From Rhizobium sp. L43 (GTDB lineage Bacteria; Pseudomonadota; Alphaproteobacteria; Rhizobiales; Rhizobiaceae): 64,000 nucleotides of DNA. Location of the stretch: assembly GCF_002531725.1 (NCBI RefSeq), contig NZ_NWSQ01000009.1, positions 62,001-126,000 on the forward strand, in the 5' to 3' direction. Made by a program: the position numbers and the translations under genes. The notes beneath the pieces are model-generated. The model did not search any database, was not told where the DNA came from, and saw nothing but the letters and a program-made list of their open reading frames with translations. Position 1 is the stretch's first letter. Each line of letters begins with the position of its first letter. This document shows positions 43,089 to 52,673 of this stretch, piece after piece.

Positions 43089-44414
43089 TCAGCCTTCCTC
43101 CTTCGGACGTTCGATGCGAATCACCTGCGGCTCGCCGAAGAGATAACCTTCCGACTTGATCGAGGCGACCGCCTTGCGGACCGACTCTTCCATCGTCGCG
43201 TGGGTGACGAGAATGATCGTCTGGTGGTGCGACGGGGCCAGATGCTGTTTGGAGCGCTGGACGATCGATTCCAGCGAGATGTTGTTTTCGGCCATGCGGG
43301 TTGCAACGCTGGCAAAGACGCCGGTGCGGTCGAGCACGGTCAGGCGGATGAAATAGCCGCCCTCGTGGCTCTGCATCTGCGCCTTGCGATAGGGCTCCAG
43401 CGCCTTTGCCGGATGGCCGAGAACCGGCACGCGCTGGGCGCCCGGCTGGCTCTTGGCGATATCGGCGATGTCGCCAAGCACAGACGAGGCCGTGGCGTTG
43501 CCGCCGGCGCCGGGGCCGACCATCAGCAATTCGCCGAGCACGTCGGATTCGATCGCTACCGCATTGGTGACGCCGTCGACCTGGGCAATGACCGAATCGA
43601 CCGGCACCATGGTCGGGTGCACGCGCTGCTCGATGCCGGTATCGGTGCGCTGGGCAACGCCCAGCAGCTTGATGCGATAACCGAGCTCGGCGGCGGCGTG
43701 GATATCCTCGATCGAGATATTGGTGATGCCTTCGAGATAGATGTCGTCGGCCGCGATGCGATTGCCGAAGGCAAGCGTCGTCAGGATGGAAAGCTTGTGG
43801 GCCGTGTCGTTGCCCTCGATATCGAAGGCCGGATCGGCCTCGGCATAACCCAGCCGCTGCGCTTCCTTGAGGCATTCGGCGAAGGAAAGCCCCTCCTTCT
43901 CCATCTTGGTCAGGATGTAATTGCAGGTGCCGTTCATGATGCCGTAGATGCGCGAGACGGCATTGCCCGTCAGCGATTCGCGCAGCGCCTTGATGACCGG
44001 GATGCCGCCGGCGACCGCCGCCTCGAAGTTCAGGAGCGCGCCCTTCTCTTCCGCGATCGTCGCAAGCTCGACGCCGTGATAGGCAAGCAGCGCCTTGTTG
44101 GCTGTCACCACATGGAGACCACGCTGGAGTGCGGCGCGCACCGAGACGTTGGCCGCCCCTTCGGCGCCGCCCATCAGCTCGACGAAGACGTCGATATCGC
44201 CCTTTTCGGCAAGCTCTTCCGGCCGATCGAACCAGGTAACAGCGGAAAGATCGACGCCGCGATCCCTCGACTTGTCGCGCGCGGAGACCGCGGTGATGGT
44301 GATCGGACGCCCGCAGGTGACGGCAAGCTCGTTGCTCTTCTGCTGAATGATGCGGACAAGCGAGGCGCCAACGGTGCCCAAGCCCGCAATGCCGATTTTG
44401 AGGGCATCTGCCAT
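43089..44414 (-). CDS. hom: Homoserine dehydrogenase
   Basis: Reduces aspartate semialdehyde to homoserine, the branch to threonine and methionine. The protein has 441 residues. An NAD(P)-binding start IGIAGLGTVGASLVRII at about 7, FVELMGGAEGA near 82, and the catalytic region MNGTCNYILTKME and GYAEADPAFDIEGNDTAHKL (Lys and Glu residues) are followed by a C-terminal ACT domain (about 355-435) with VLDRTGVFASVATRMAENNISLE, which usually gives feedback by threonine. It is 61 bp after the aminotransferase gene, likely cotranscribed. Confidence 0.97.
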   Translation of the reverse strand: MADALKIGIAGLGTVGASLVRIIQQKSNELAVTCGRPITITAVSARDKSRDRGVDLSAVTWFDRPEELAEKGDIDVFVELMGGAEGAANVSVRAALQRGLHVVTANKALLAYHGVELATIAEEKGALLNFEAAVAGGIPVIKALRESLTGNAVSRIYGIMNGTCNYILTKMEKEGLSFAECLKEAQRLGYAEADPAFDIEGNDTAHKLSILTTLAFGNRIAADDIYLEGITNISIEDIHAAAELGYRIKLLGVAQRTDTGIEQRVHPTMVPVDSVIAQVDGVTNAVAIESDVLGELLMVGPGAGGNATASSVLGDIADIAKSQPGAQRVPVLGHPAKALEPYRKAQMQSHEGGYFIRLTVLDRTGVFASVATRMAENNISLESIVQRSKQHLAPSHHQTIILVTHATMEESVRKAVASIKSEGYLFGEPQVIRIERPKEEG

Positions 44415-44475
44415 GGATCGATCCTGAAATATCTGGGTGGCGGCAGCCGCTTGAGGCGGCTGCCCAATGGTTGGA

Positions 44476-45693
44476 TTAACGGTGCGCGTTCAGCGAAATG
44501 ACGTTATGCATCGTTTCGTCTGCCGTCGACATGAACTTCTTGATGTTGCGCGCAGCCTGGCGGATGCGGTGTTCGTTCTCGACAAGCGCCAGACGGACGT
44601 AGTCGTCGCCCATCTCGCCGAAGCCGATGCCCGGGGCAACGGCGACGTCGGCCTTCTCGACCAGCAGCTTGGAAAACTCCAGCGAACCGAGATGGCGGAA
44701 CTTTTCCGGGATCTTCGCCCAGGCGAACATGGTGGCAGCCGGCGGCGGCACATCAAAGCCCGCCTTGCCGAAGCTTTCGACCATGACGTCGCGGCGACGC
44801 TTATAAACGTTGCGGACTTCCGCAATGTCGGAGCCGTCGCCGTTCAGCGCATGCGTCGCCGCCACCTGGATCGGCGTGAAGGCGCCGTAATCGAGGTAGG
44901 ACTTGACGCGGGTGAGCGCCGCGATCAGCCGCTCATTGCCGACGGCAAAGCCCATGCGCCAGCCGGGCATGGAGAAGGTCTTCGACATCGAGGTGAATTC
45001 GACCGTCACATCCATGGCGCCCGGCACTTCGAGAACCGACGGCGGCGGGACGTCGTCGAAATAGATCTCCGAATAGGCAAGGTCGGACAGCACGATGATG
45101 TCGTGCTTCTTGGCGAAGGCGATGACGTCCTTGTAGAAATCGAGCGTCGCGACAAAAGCCGTCGGGTTCGAGGGGTAATTGAGGATCAGCGCCAACGGCT
45201 TCGGAATCGAATGGCGAACCGCGCGCTCAAGCGGCGGGAAAAAGGTCTCGTCCGGCTCCACCGACATCGAGCGGATCACGCCGCCCGCCATCAGGAAGCC
45301 GAAGGCGTGGATCGGATAGGTCGGGTTCGGGCAGAGGATGACGTCGCCGGGCGCGGTGATCGCCTGCGCCATGTTGGCAAAGCCTTCCTTGGAGCCGAGG
45401 GTGGCGACCACCTGCGTATCCGGGTTGAGCTTGACGCCGAAACGGCGGGCATAATAGGCGGCCTGAGCGCGGCGCAGACCAGGAATACCCTTGGAGGAGG
45501 AATAACGGTGCGTGCGTGGATCCTGCACGACCTCGCACAGCTTGTCGACGATCGACTGGGGAGTGGGAAGGTCGGGGTTTCCCATGCCGAGATCGATGAT
45601 ATCGGCGCCGCCCGCTCGCGCGCTTGCTTTCAAACGGTTGACCTGTTCGAAAACATAAGGCGGCAAACGCCGGACTTTGTGAAACTCTTCCAT
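44476..45693 (-). CDS. Pyridoxal phosphate aminotransferase, AlaC / LL-DAP aminotransferase-like
   Basis: Class I/II fold aminotransferase of 405 residues. MEEFHKVRRLPPYVFEQVN starts the protein, DIIDLGMGNPDLPTPQ and YSSSKGIPGLRRA follow, LNYPSNPTAFVA near 176 has the PLP-contacting Asn, and SMSKTFSMPGWRMGF near 241 the Schiff-base Lys. Members are called LL-diaminopimelate aminotransferase or alanine transaminase; the sequence alone does not decide. The ATG at 45693 has GGGGA 6 bp upstream; a start at 45705 is the alternative. It lies directly upstream of hom, suggesting a role around the aspartate family or amino group supply. Confidence 0.85.
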   Translation of the reverse strand: MEEFHKVRRLPPYVFEQVNRLKASARAGGADIIDLGMGNPDLPTPQSIVDKLCEVVQDPRTHRYSSSKGIPGLRRAQAAYYARRFGVKLNPDTQVVATLGSKEGFANMAQAITAPGDVILCPNPTYPIHAFGFLMAGGVIRSMSVEPDETFFPPLERAVRHSIPKPLALILNYPSNPTAFVATLDFYKDVIAFAKKHDIIVLSDLAYSEIYFDDVPPPSVLEVPGAMDVTVEFTSMSKTFSMPGWRMGFAVGNERLIAALTRVKSYLDYGAFTPIQVAATHALNGDGSDIAEVRNVYKRRRDVMVESFGKAGFDVPPPAATMFAWAKIPEKFRHLGSLEFSKLLVEKADVAVAPGIGFGEMGDDYVRLALVENEHRIRQAARNIKKFMSTADETMHNVISLNAHR

Positions 45694-45915
45694 TTCATTC
45701 CCCATGGAAAGGCGGCCTTTTCGGGCCGCAGTCGAAGTTCGTTCCGTCTCCCGGCGGCTGCGACACGAACTTCAGAATCGCAACGCCGTATTCATCAGAC
45801 CTAAGCCACGCGGCAAATCTTTGACGGAAAGGCCGCGTAACGCGCTTTATCGGGAAAATCTTATCTTCCGATCCTTGCCGAAGGCTTTGCGTCCAAATCG
45901 CTTGAAAGGCAAGGT

Positions 45916-46329
45916 CTATTTGGAGATTTCGGAAAGCGTATCGGTGCCGTGTTCGGCGGCAAGGCGGCGCATTTCGGCGACCTTGGCCTGATATTCGGCT
46001 TCCGAGAGCGTACCGGCCTTGCGGCGGGCGGCCAGTGCGGTCAGTTGATGTTGCAGTTCGGCCGCCTGCTCGTCGCTCATCTGGACATTGGCGGCCGTCA
46101 GCGGCGCGCCGAAATTCGGATAGCCGTCCGGCGACTTTGCTAGGCCACCTTCGACCGCATCGCCTTTGGTGGCCGGCATGACGACGGCGGTCGGGGCCGC
46201 CCGCTTGGCGGCGGCGGCGGCTTTCTCTTCCGCCGTCAGATTGCATCCGGCAAGGGCCATCGCCGCCGCGGCGCAGATCAATGCGGTGCGGTTGAAGGTT
46301 GCGATGCGCAAAATGCCGTTCTTCGTCAT
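45916..46329 (-). CDS. Predicted lipoprotein
   Basis: Protein of 137 residues. A lipobox (MALAGC, lipid Cys about residue 29) follows a charged N terminus MTKNGILRIATFNR. The mature part is Ala rich, then VQMSDEQAAELQHQLTALAARRKAGTLSEAEYQAKVAEMRRLAAEHG, an amphipathic helical stretch of the SHOCT-like type (part shown). Function unknown. It is divergent from phaC across 148 bp and likely to sit in the inner or outer membrane lipid layer facing the periplasm. Confidence 0.8.
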   Translation of the reverse strand: MTKNGILRIATFNRTALICAAAAMALAGCNLTAEEKAAAAAKRAAPTAVVMPATKGDAVEGGLAKSPDGYPNFGAPLTAANVQMSDEQAAELQHQLTALAARRKAGTLSEAEYQAKVAEMRRLAAEHGTDTLSEISK

Positions 46330-46477
46330 GCCTCAAAAATCCAGTTCTGACTGCGTCGACTGTTAAATTTGTCGCAGCCACAAAGCAATAGCATGAGCCG
46401 GCGCGGGTGGAACTTGTTTTCTCGTCCGATCACGATGTACAACGAACGGATAAAAACAGTGCTGCCGCCGGGAGGAC

Positions 46478-48343
46478 ATGGTGACCGACAGCAAGCAGGA
46501 AAATGGCGGCCAGAAGAATGGCGGCAAGGCCGGTTTCGACGCGACCGATCTCGATCCCTATGTGTTGAAGGATCCCGAGACCATGGCGATGAATTTCGCC
46601 CGGGCGCTCGAAAATCTCGGGCAAGCTGCCTCGGCCTGGCTTGCGCCGCGCGAACGCGGCGAGATCAGCGAAACCGCCGTCGATCCGATGACCGACATGG
46701 TCAAGACGCTTTCCAAGGTCAGCGAATACTGGATTGCCGATCCCCGCCGCACCTTCGAGGCGCAGACGCAGCTGATGTCCTCGTTCTTCGGCATCTGGAT
46801 GCGCTCGATGCAGCGCATGCAGGGCACGCGCGGCATGCAGGGCGAGCCGCTGCCGCCTGAGCCCGACCGCAAGGACAAGCGCTTCTCCGACGAGGACTGG
46901 CAGAAGAACCCGTTCTTCGATTTTCTCCGCCAGGTCTATTTCGTCACATCGGACTGGGCGGAAAAGCTGGTGTCGGAGACCGATGGCCTCGACGAGCACA
47001 CCAAGCACAAGGCCGGCTTCTACGTGAAGCAGATCACCGCAGCGCTTTCGCCGAGCAACTTCATCGCCACCAATCCGCAGCTCTACCGCGAGACGATCGC
47101 CAGCAGCGGCGAAAACCTGGTGCGGGGAATGAAGATGCTTGCCGAGGACATCGCTGCCGGAAACGGCGATCTTCGCCTTCGCCAGACCGACATGACGAAA
47201 TTCGCCGTCGGTCGCGACATGGCGCTGACGCCGGGCAAGGTGATCGCCCAGAACGATATCTGCCAGATCATTCAATACGAGGCTTCGACCGAAACGGTGC
47301 TGAAGCGGCCGCTGCTGATCTGCCCGCCCTGGATCAACAAATTCTATATTCTCGACCTCAATCCGCAGAAATCCTTCATCAAATGGTGCGTCGACCAGGG
47401 GCAGACCGTCTTCGTCATTTCCTGGGTCAACCCGGATGCGCGCCACGCTGGGAAAGACTGGGCGGCCTATGCCCGTGAGGGCATCGATTTCGCGCTCGAG
47501 ACGATCGAGAAGGCGACCGGGGAAAAGGACGTCAACGCCGTCGGCTACTGCGTCGGCGGCACGCTGCTGGCCGCGACACTGGCGCTGCATGCCAAGGAGA
47601 AGAACAAGCGCATCAAGACCGCGACACTCTTCACCACCCAGGTCGACTTCACCCATGCCGGCGACCTCAAGGTCTTCGTCGACGAGGAGCAGCTTACAGC
47701 GCTCGAAGAGCATATGCAGGCGGTCGGTTATCTCGACGGCTCGAAAATGTCGATGGCCTTCAACATGCTGCGGGCTTCCGAGCTGATCTGGCCTTATTTC
47801 GTCAACAGCTACCTCAAGGGCCAGGATCCCCTGCCCTTCGACCTCTTGTTCTGGAACGCCGATTCGACCCGCATGGCGGCGGCAAACCATGCCTTCTACC
47901 TGCGCAATTGCTATCTCAGGAATGCGCTGACGCGGAACGAGATGATCCTCGACGGCAAGCCCGTATCGCTGAAGGATGTGAAGATCCCGATCTATAATCT
48001 CGCCACGCGCGAGGATCACATCGCGCCTGCCAAGTCGGTCTTCGTCGGCAGCCGGTTCTTCGGCGGCAAGGTGGAATTCGTTGTCACCGGCTCGGGACAT
48101 ATTGCCGGCGTCGTCAACCCGCCCGACAAGAAGAAGTATCAATATTGGACCGGCGGCCCCACCAAGGGGGATTATGAGACCTGGATCGAGCAGGCGACCG
48201 AGACAGCTGGATCCTGGTGGCCGCACTGGCGGGCCTGGATCGAGACGCATGACGACAGGCGCGTGCCGGCGCGCAAACCCGGCGGCGATGCGCTGAACGC
48301 GATCGAGGAAGCGCCGGGGAGTTATGTGATGGAACGCACCTGA
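46478..48343 (+). CDS. phaC: Class I poly(3-hydroxyalkanoate) synthase
   Basis: Polymerises 3-hydroxyacyl-CoA into PHB granules. The protein has 621 residues. An N-terminal class I domain (about 1-190) with YWIADPRRTFEAQ precedes the alpha/beta-hydrolase core. GYCVGG near 356-361 places the catalytic Cys at about 358, followed by DHIAP (Asp/His region near 515) and GHIAGVVNPP near 544 with the catalytic His. The ATG at 46478 is kept; GTG at 46481 has better spacing from GGAGG. No phaAB nearby; the phasin gene is 29 kb away. It is monocistronic by spacing. Confidence 0.97.
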   Translation: MVTDSKQENGGQKNGGKAGFDATDLDPYVLKDPETMAMNFARALENLGQAASAWLAPRERGEISETAVDPMTDMVKTLSKVSEYWIADPRRTFEAQTQLMSSFFGIWMRSMQRMQGTRGMQGEPLPPEPDRKDKRFSDEDWQKNPFFDFLRQVYFVTSDWAEKLVSETDGLDEHTKHKAGFYVKQITAALSPSNFIATNPQLYRETIASSGENLVRGMKMLAEDIAAGNGDLRLRQTDMTKFAVGRDMALTPGKVIAQNDICQIIQYEASTETVLKRPLLICPPWINKFYILDLNPQKSFIKWCVDQGQTVFVISWVNPDARHAGKDWAAYAREGIDFALETIEKATGEKDVNAVGYCVGGTLLAATLALHAKEKNKRIKTATLFTTQVDFTHAGDLKVFVDEEQLTALEEHMQAVGYLDGSKMSMAFNMLRASELIWPYFVNSYLKGQDPLPFDLLFWNADSTRMAAANHAFYLRNCYLRNALTRNEMILDGKPVSLKDVKIPIYNLATREDHIAPAKSVFVGSRFFGGKVEFVVTGSGHIAGVVNPPDKKKYQYWTGGPTKGDYETWIEQATETAGSWWPHWRAWIETHDDRRVPARKPGGDALNAIEEAPGSYVMERT

Positions 48344-48550
48344 GACGGCCCTGCGCATCTCTTTTTGAGACGCCGCGAGAAAGAGCGTCCCGGCGTAAAC
48401 AAATTAGAAACCATAATTCGTCATCCTTGCGAAACAGTCGGAAGTCGCGGGCGGTCTAAATTCGGCCCACTTGCGCCTTTACCGGCCCCGGCGAAGTTTA
48501 GTCAGTCAGTGCCGCCGGCCTGCGTAGCGAGTTTGAAAGACGAGTGTAGT

Positions 48551-49894
48551 ATGGCGTTTGCGGTCGGGTCGTTCAACGACGTCACCCCTCTTGGCGGATC
48601 TGCTTTTCGTTTACGCAGATCTCGCGGCTTTCTTTACGGCGTCGTCGGCGCCGGATTTCTGACCTCCACATGGTTGATCGCGACCTTCGCGACGATGCAT
48701 TCAATCGGCGCTCCCGCTTCTTCGTCCGACAGCTTCACGCAAGTCGCATCGACACCGAAGCCAAAGCCCACGACGCACCACGAACGACTGATCCATGTCG
48801 GCAAGGCCGACCGGCTGGCAGCTTTCAACGCAAAGCCGGTCGTCGCCCTGACGGCTGAGCTCGTGCGATCGCATGCGCAAAAGACCGACGCTGCCGCGAT
48901 GGCATCGCTGGCGCTTGCAAAGAATAATCGCATCGTCACGCCTGCCGAACCCCCGGTCACTGTCGCCGCCGCAACACCGTCCGACACCGCGAAATTCGTC
49001 AAGGACGATAGCGTCGCGCCACCGATCGAGCTTGCTCAGGCTGAGATGCAAGAGGACAGCGACAACCGCATCATCATCCCGTCCAAGGAAGCCGTCGCCG
49101 CCGTCGAACTCCCTGCCCTGCTCGCACTTGCCGACGCCGGACCGCAGCAGATTGCGCCGGCCCCGGTCGAGCCGGCCGCGCCCGTCCTGACGGCGTCGCT
49201 GCCGCAGGAAAAATCTGCGCCTGTAGAAGTGGCCGAAGCCGAAGAGCAACCGCCCTTCGATCTTGTCCTGGCGCCGGACGAAGGCTCCGTGCCGCTGCCG
49301 ATGGCGCGTCCCGATGGCCTCGTCGGCAAACCGGCGCTGGCCGCCCAGGGTTCACAGCGCGCCGGCGCGCCTGCCCTTGCCTACGCCCAGCCGAATTCGC
49401 CGATCGAGGACGACGAGGACGATGCGGTGCCGCGCTACGACAAGCCGGTCTTCTCGCCGAAGCTGCGCGCAGGCGTTGCGATCTACGACATCGAGAACAG
49501 CACGGTCTATCTGCCGAACGGCGAGAGACTGGAAGCCCATTCCGGCCTCGGCAAGATGCGCGACAATCCGCGTTACGCAAACCAGAAGATGCGCGGACCG
49601 ACACCGCCGCACACCTACGCCCTCACCATGCGCGAGAGCCTTTTCCATGGCGTCGCGGCGATCCGGCTGACACCGATCGAGGGCTCGGACGCCATCTATG
49701 ACCGCGTCGGCCTGCTCGCCCACACCTACATGCTCGGTAAGAACGGCGATTCCAACGGCTGCGTCTCCTTCAAGGACTACAAGCGCTTCCTCGCCGCCTA
49801 CAAGCGCGGTGACATCAAGCAGCTCGTTGTGGTGCCGCGGCTGAACAACAAGCCGGCTTCGACGCTCGCCTCGCTGTTTTCGTCGCGCAGCTGA
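48551..49894 (+). CDS. DUF2778 protein, L,D-transpeptidase-like
   Basis: Protein of 447 residues with one transmembrane helix near the N terminus (GFLYGVVGAGFLTSTWLIATF, about 25-45) and a long low-complexity Ala/Pro/Glu region (about 60-300). The C-terminal DUF2778 domain (about 320-440) contains IYDIENSTVYLPNG, HSGLG, and KNGDSNGCVSFKDY, where His and Cys match the catalytic HxxS...SxGC of L,D-transpeptidases. So it may cross-link or anchor to peptidoglycan in the periplasm. The ATG at 48551 is chosen because the membrane helix begins soon after; the longer frame upstream is non-coding. Confidence 0.85.
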   Translation: MAFAVGSFNDVTPLGGSAFRLRRSRGFLYGVVGAGFLTSTWLIATFATMHSIGAPASSSDSFTQVASTPKPKPTTHHERLIHVGKADRLAAFNAKPVVALTAELVRSHAQKTDAAAMASLALAKNNRIVTPAEPPVTVAAATPSDTAKFVKDDSVAPPIELAQAEMQEDSDNRIIIPSKEAVAAVELPALLALADAGPQQIAPAPVEPAAPVLTASLPQEKSAPVEVAEAEEQPPFDLVLAPDEGSVPLPMARPDGLVGKPALAAQGSQRAGAPALAYAQPNSPIEDDEDDAVPRYDKPVFSPKLRAGVAIYDIENSTVYLPNGERLEAHSGLGKMRDNPRYANQKMRGPTPPHTYALTMRESLFHGVAAIRLTPIEGSDAIYDRVGLLAHTYMLGKNGDSNGCVSFKDYKRFLAAYKRGDIKQLVVVPRLNNKPASTLASLFSSRS

Positions 49895-49932
49895 CGGATA
49901 AGAGTTCGCGGTCGGCTGACCGGCCGCGACGG

Positions 49933-51090
49933 CTATTTCAACCAGGCTGCGATCCGCTCTACCGCCTCGGCGATCTCGGCTTCCGAGCCCGCATAGGACA
50001 GGCGCAGGGTCCGATGTCCTTCCAGCGGATCGAAGTCGAGGCCGGGCGTTGCGGCGACGTCGATTTCCGCGAGCATGCGTTTGGCAAAACCCATGCTGTC
50101 ATTGGTGAAGCGGGTAACGTCGAGATAGGCATAAAATGCGCCGTCCATCGGCGAGGCGATCGAAAGGCCGATCTGCGGCAGGCGCAGCATCAGCAACTCG
50201 CGATTGGCGGCATAACTCGCCTTATAGCGATCGAGTTCGTTGCCGGCGCCAAGAGCGGCGGTGGCGGCGATCTGGGAGAGCTCGGGCGGGGAGATATAGA
50301 GACTCTGCGCCACCCGCTCGATCGGCCGCACCAGGCGTTCCGGCAGCACCATCCAGCCTATCCGCCAGCCGGTCATGCAATAATATTTGGAGAAGGAGTT
50401 GATGACGATCGCCTCGTCGGTCAGCTCAAGCGCGCTCGCCTCCTCGCCGGCGAAAGTCAGCCCGTGATAGATCTCGTCGGAGATGAAGGCGATGGAATGA
50501 GCCGCGCAGTAATCCGCAAGCGCCTTCAGCCCGTTGCGGCCGGTCACCGTGCCGGTGGGATTGGCGGGGCTTGCGAGCAGCACGCCTTTCAGCGTCACGC
50601 CGCTTTGCTTCTGCACCGCCTCGAGGCTCTCGGGCGTCAGGGTAAAGTGAGTCTCGGCTGTAACCGGCACCTCGACAACCTTGAGGCCCAGCGCGCCGAG
50701 GATATTGCGATAGGCGGGATAACCGGGTCTTGCGATCGCCACCGCATCGCCGGCATCGAAGAGCGACAGGAAGGCGAGATTGAAGCCGGCCGAGGAACCG
50801 GTGGTGATGGCGATGCGCGAGGGATCGATCTCCAGTCCGTGGCGATCCCTATAGTGCCGGGCAAGCGCCGATTTCAGCCGCGCCGTGCCCAGCGCATCGG
50901 TATAACCGATCCGGCCTTCGGCAAGGGCTTGGCGCGCCGCTTCGAGGGCTGCCTGTGGGGCGGGGTGCGAGGGTTGACCGACGGCCATCGAGATGACGGG
51001 GCGACCGGCCGCACGCCGCTTCGTCGCCTCCGCCAGGACGTCCATGGCATGAAAGGGCTCGACTTCGCTGCGTTTCGATATGGAAAACAA
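49933..51090 (-). CDS. Pyridoxal phosphate aminotransferase (class I)
   Basis: Fold-type I aminotransferase of 385 residues. ISMAVGQPSHPAPQAALEAA near 36, IGYTDALGTARLKSALA (the usual Y..GL motif region), LASPANPTGTV near 168, and SFSKYYCMTGWRIGWMVLP with the Schiff-base Lys near 235 show the family. It resembles aspartate or broad-range aminotransferases; substrate unknown. It is divergent from the dsbA-like gene and convergent with DUF2778. A second enzyme of this type is at 44476. Confidence 0.92.
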   Translation of the reverse strand: MFSISKRSEVEPFHAMDVLAEATKRRAAGRPVISMAVGQPSHPAPQAALEAARQALAEGRIGYTDALGTARLKSALARHYRDRHGLEIDPSRIAITTGSSAGFNLAFLSLFDAGDAVAIARPGYPAYRNILGALGLKVVEVPVTAETHFTLTPESLEAVQKQSGVTLKGVLLASPANPTGTVTGRNGLKALADYCAAHSIAFISDEIYHGLTFAGEEASALELTDEAIVINSFSKYYCMTGWRIGWMVLPERLVRPIERVAQSLYISPPELSQIAATAALGAGNELDRYKASYAANRELLMLRLPQIGLSIASPMDGAFYAYLDVTRFTNDSMGFAKRMLAEIDVAATPGLDFDPLEGHRTLRLSYAGSEAEIAEAVERIAAWLK

Positions 51091-51296
51091 GATCGCTTCT
51101 CGCTCGGCTTCTTCGATGATGGCCAGACAATTGCCGCATTAATCGGCTCATCACAATCCCGCGAGGGCGGCGCGGGGGTTAAAATTCCTGTTTGAGCAGA
51201 ACTCGACGCGCCGTACCTTGACGCGACGCATTCAAGTCCATAACCCGGCGACGGTCTTCAGACCAAGACGACCACATTGCCGATGACGAGGATATC

Positions 51297-52055
51297 ATGG
51301 CCTTCTTCTCGAAAAGCTTCACCGCACTGGCGCTTGCCGCATCGATCGCTCTTCCGTTTCCGGCGGCAGCGCTCGACGACCAGCAGAAGAAGGAGTTCGG
51401 CGAATTCATCAAGCAATACCTGATCGAAAATCCCGAGATCATGCTCGAAGTCCAGGATGCACTGCAGAAGAAGCAGGAAGCCCAGCGGCTGGTGAAGGCC
51501 AATATGGCGATCGATGACAACACCGCCGACATTTTCGATTCGAAGAACGACGTCACGCTCGGCAATCCCAAGGGCGATGTCACCGTCGTCGAATTCTTCG
51601 ACTATAATTGCAGCTATTGCCGTCACGCGCTTCCCGACATGCAGGCGATGCTGAAGAAGGACAAGAACGTCCGCTTCGTGCTCAAGGAGTTTCCGATCCT
51701 CGGGCCGGATTCGGTCGCCGCCCACAAGGTCGCCGACGCCTTCCGCAAGCTGGCGCCGGAGAAATATGCCGATTTCCACGTCGCCCTGCTCGGCACCGAA
51801 GGCCGTGCCTCCGACGAAACGGCGATCGCGGTTGCCGCTTCGCTCGGCGTCAGCGAGGACAAGATCCGCGCCGAGATGGCCAAGAGCCCGAATGACAGCA
51901 TCGTCCAGGCGACCTACCAACTCGCCTCCAGTCTCGGCATCAGCGGCACACCGTCTTATGTGATCGGCAAAGAACTGGTGCCGGGCGCCGTCGGGCTCGA
52001 CGATCTCGAAGCCAAGGTCAAGAACATGCGCAGCTGCGGCAAGACCGCCTGCTGA
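51297..52055 (+). CDS. DsbA family thiol-disulfide protein
   Basis: Periplasmic thioredoxin-fold oxidoreductase of 252 residues with signal peptide (MAFFSKSFTALALAASIALPF..., cleavage near 25). An N-terminal helical region (about 28-75) precedes the DsbA domain with the active-site FFDYNCSYCRHALPDM near 100-115 (CxxC), cis-Pro GTPSYVIG near 219 and C-terminal CGKTAC. The N-terminal extension with a QQKKEFGEFIKQYLIENPEIM stretch is typical of ScsC/Com1-like proteins that can trimerise. It is upstream of aroQ with 160 bp between. Confidence 0.92.
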   Translation: MAFFSKSFTALALAASIALPFPAAALDDQQKKEFGEFIKQYLIENPEIMLEVQDALQKKQEAQRLVKANMAIDDNTADIFDSKNDVTLGNPKGDVTVVEFFDYNCSYCRHALPDMQAMLKKDKNVRFVLKEFPILGPDSVAAHKVADAFRKLAPEKYADFHVALLGTEGRASDETAIAVAASLGVSEDKIRAEMAKSPNDSIVQATYQLASSLGISGTPSYVIGKELVPGAVGLDDLEAKVKNMRSCGKTAC

Positions 52056-52215
52056 GCAGAGAGCCGCCGATCCGCCGCCCATCAAATCGCCAAAATCGAA
52101 GCGTTTCAACCATGTGGACAAATGTGGCGCGATTCCGGCTGGCCAATCCGTAAGGGCTTTCAATCGGCCTTCGCGGAGTCTATAGGTTGCCGTCGTACAT
52201 TTTTCGGAACATTCG

Positions 52216-52653
52216 ATGACGCAAACGATTTTCGTCCTGAACGGCCCCAACCTGAACATGCTGGGCAAAAGAGAGCCCGGCATTTATGGCGGCAAGACGC
52301 TGAAGGACATCGAAGCGGACTGCAAGGCGGCCGGCCGCGAACTCGGTTTCGATATCGATTTCCGCCAGAGCAACCACGAAGGCACGCTTGTGGACTGGTT
52401 CCATGAAGCGGACGAAAAGGCTGCCGGCGTTGCCATCAATGCAGGCGCCTATACGCACACATCGGTCGCACTGCACGATGCGATCCGCGCCGTATCAATT
52501 CCCGTCATCGAACTCCACATATCCAACGTGCATGCACGGGAAGAATTTCGTCACAAGTCGATGATTGCGCCAGCATGCAAGGGCGTGATCTGCGGCTTCG
52601 GGCCTCACAGCTACATCCTGGCGCTCCACGCGCTGAAGAACATCACGGCATAA
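52216..52653 (+). CDS. aroQ: 3-dehydroquinate dehydratase, type II
   Basis: Dehydrates 3-dehydroquinate to 3-dehydroshikimate in the shikimate pathway; dodecameric. The protein has 145 residues. IFVLNGPNLNMLGKREPGIYGG has the active Arg and Tyr, FRQSNHEGTLVDWFHEA follows, INAGAYTHTSVALHDAI supplies the Asn and His, and VIELHISNVHAREEFRHKS the second Arg region. It is followed by accB after 20 bp; this aroQ-accB-accC order is seen in many Alphaproteobacteria. Confidence 0.97.
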   Translation: MTQTIFVLNGPNLNMLGKREPGIYGGKTLKDIEADCKAAGRELGFDIDFRQSNHEGTLVDWFHEADEKAAGVAINAGAYTHTSVALHDAIRAVSIPVIELHISNVHAREEFRHKSMIAPACKGVICGFGPHSYILALHALKNITA

Positions 52654-52673
52654 GAAGAAGACAGGGCAACACC

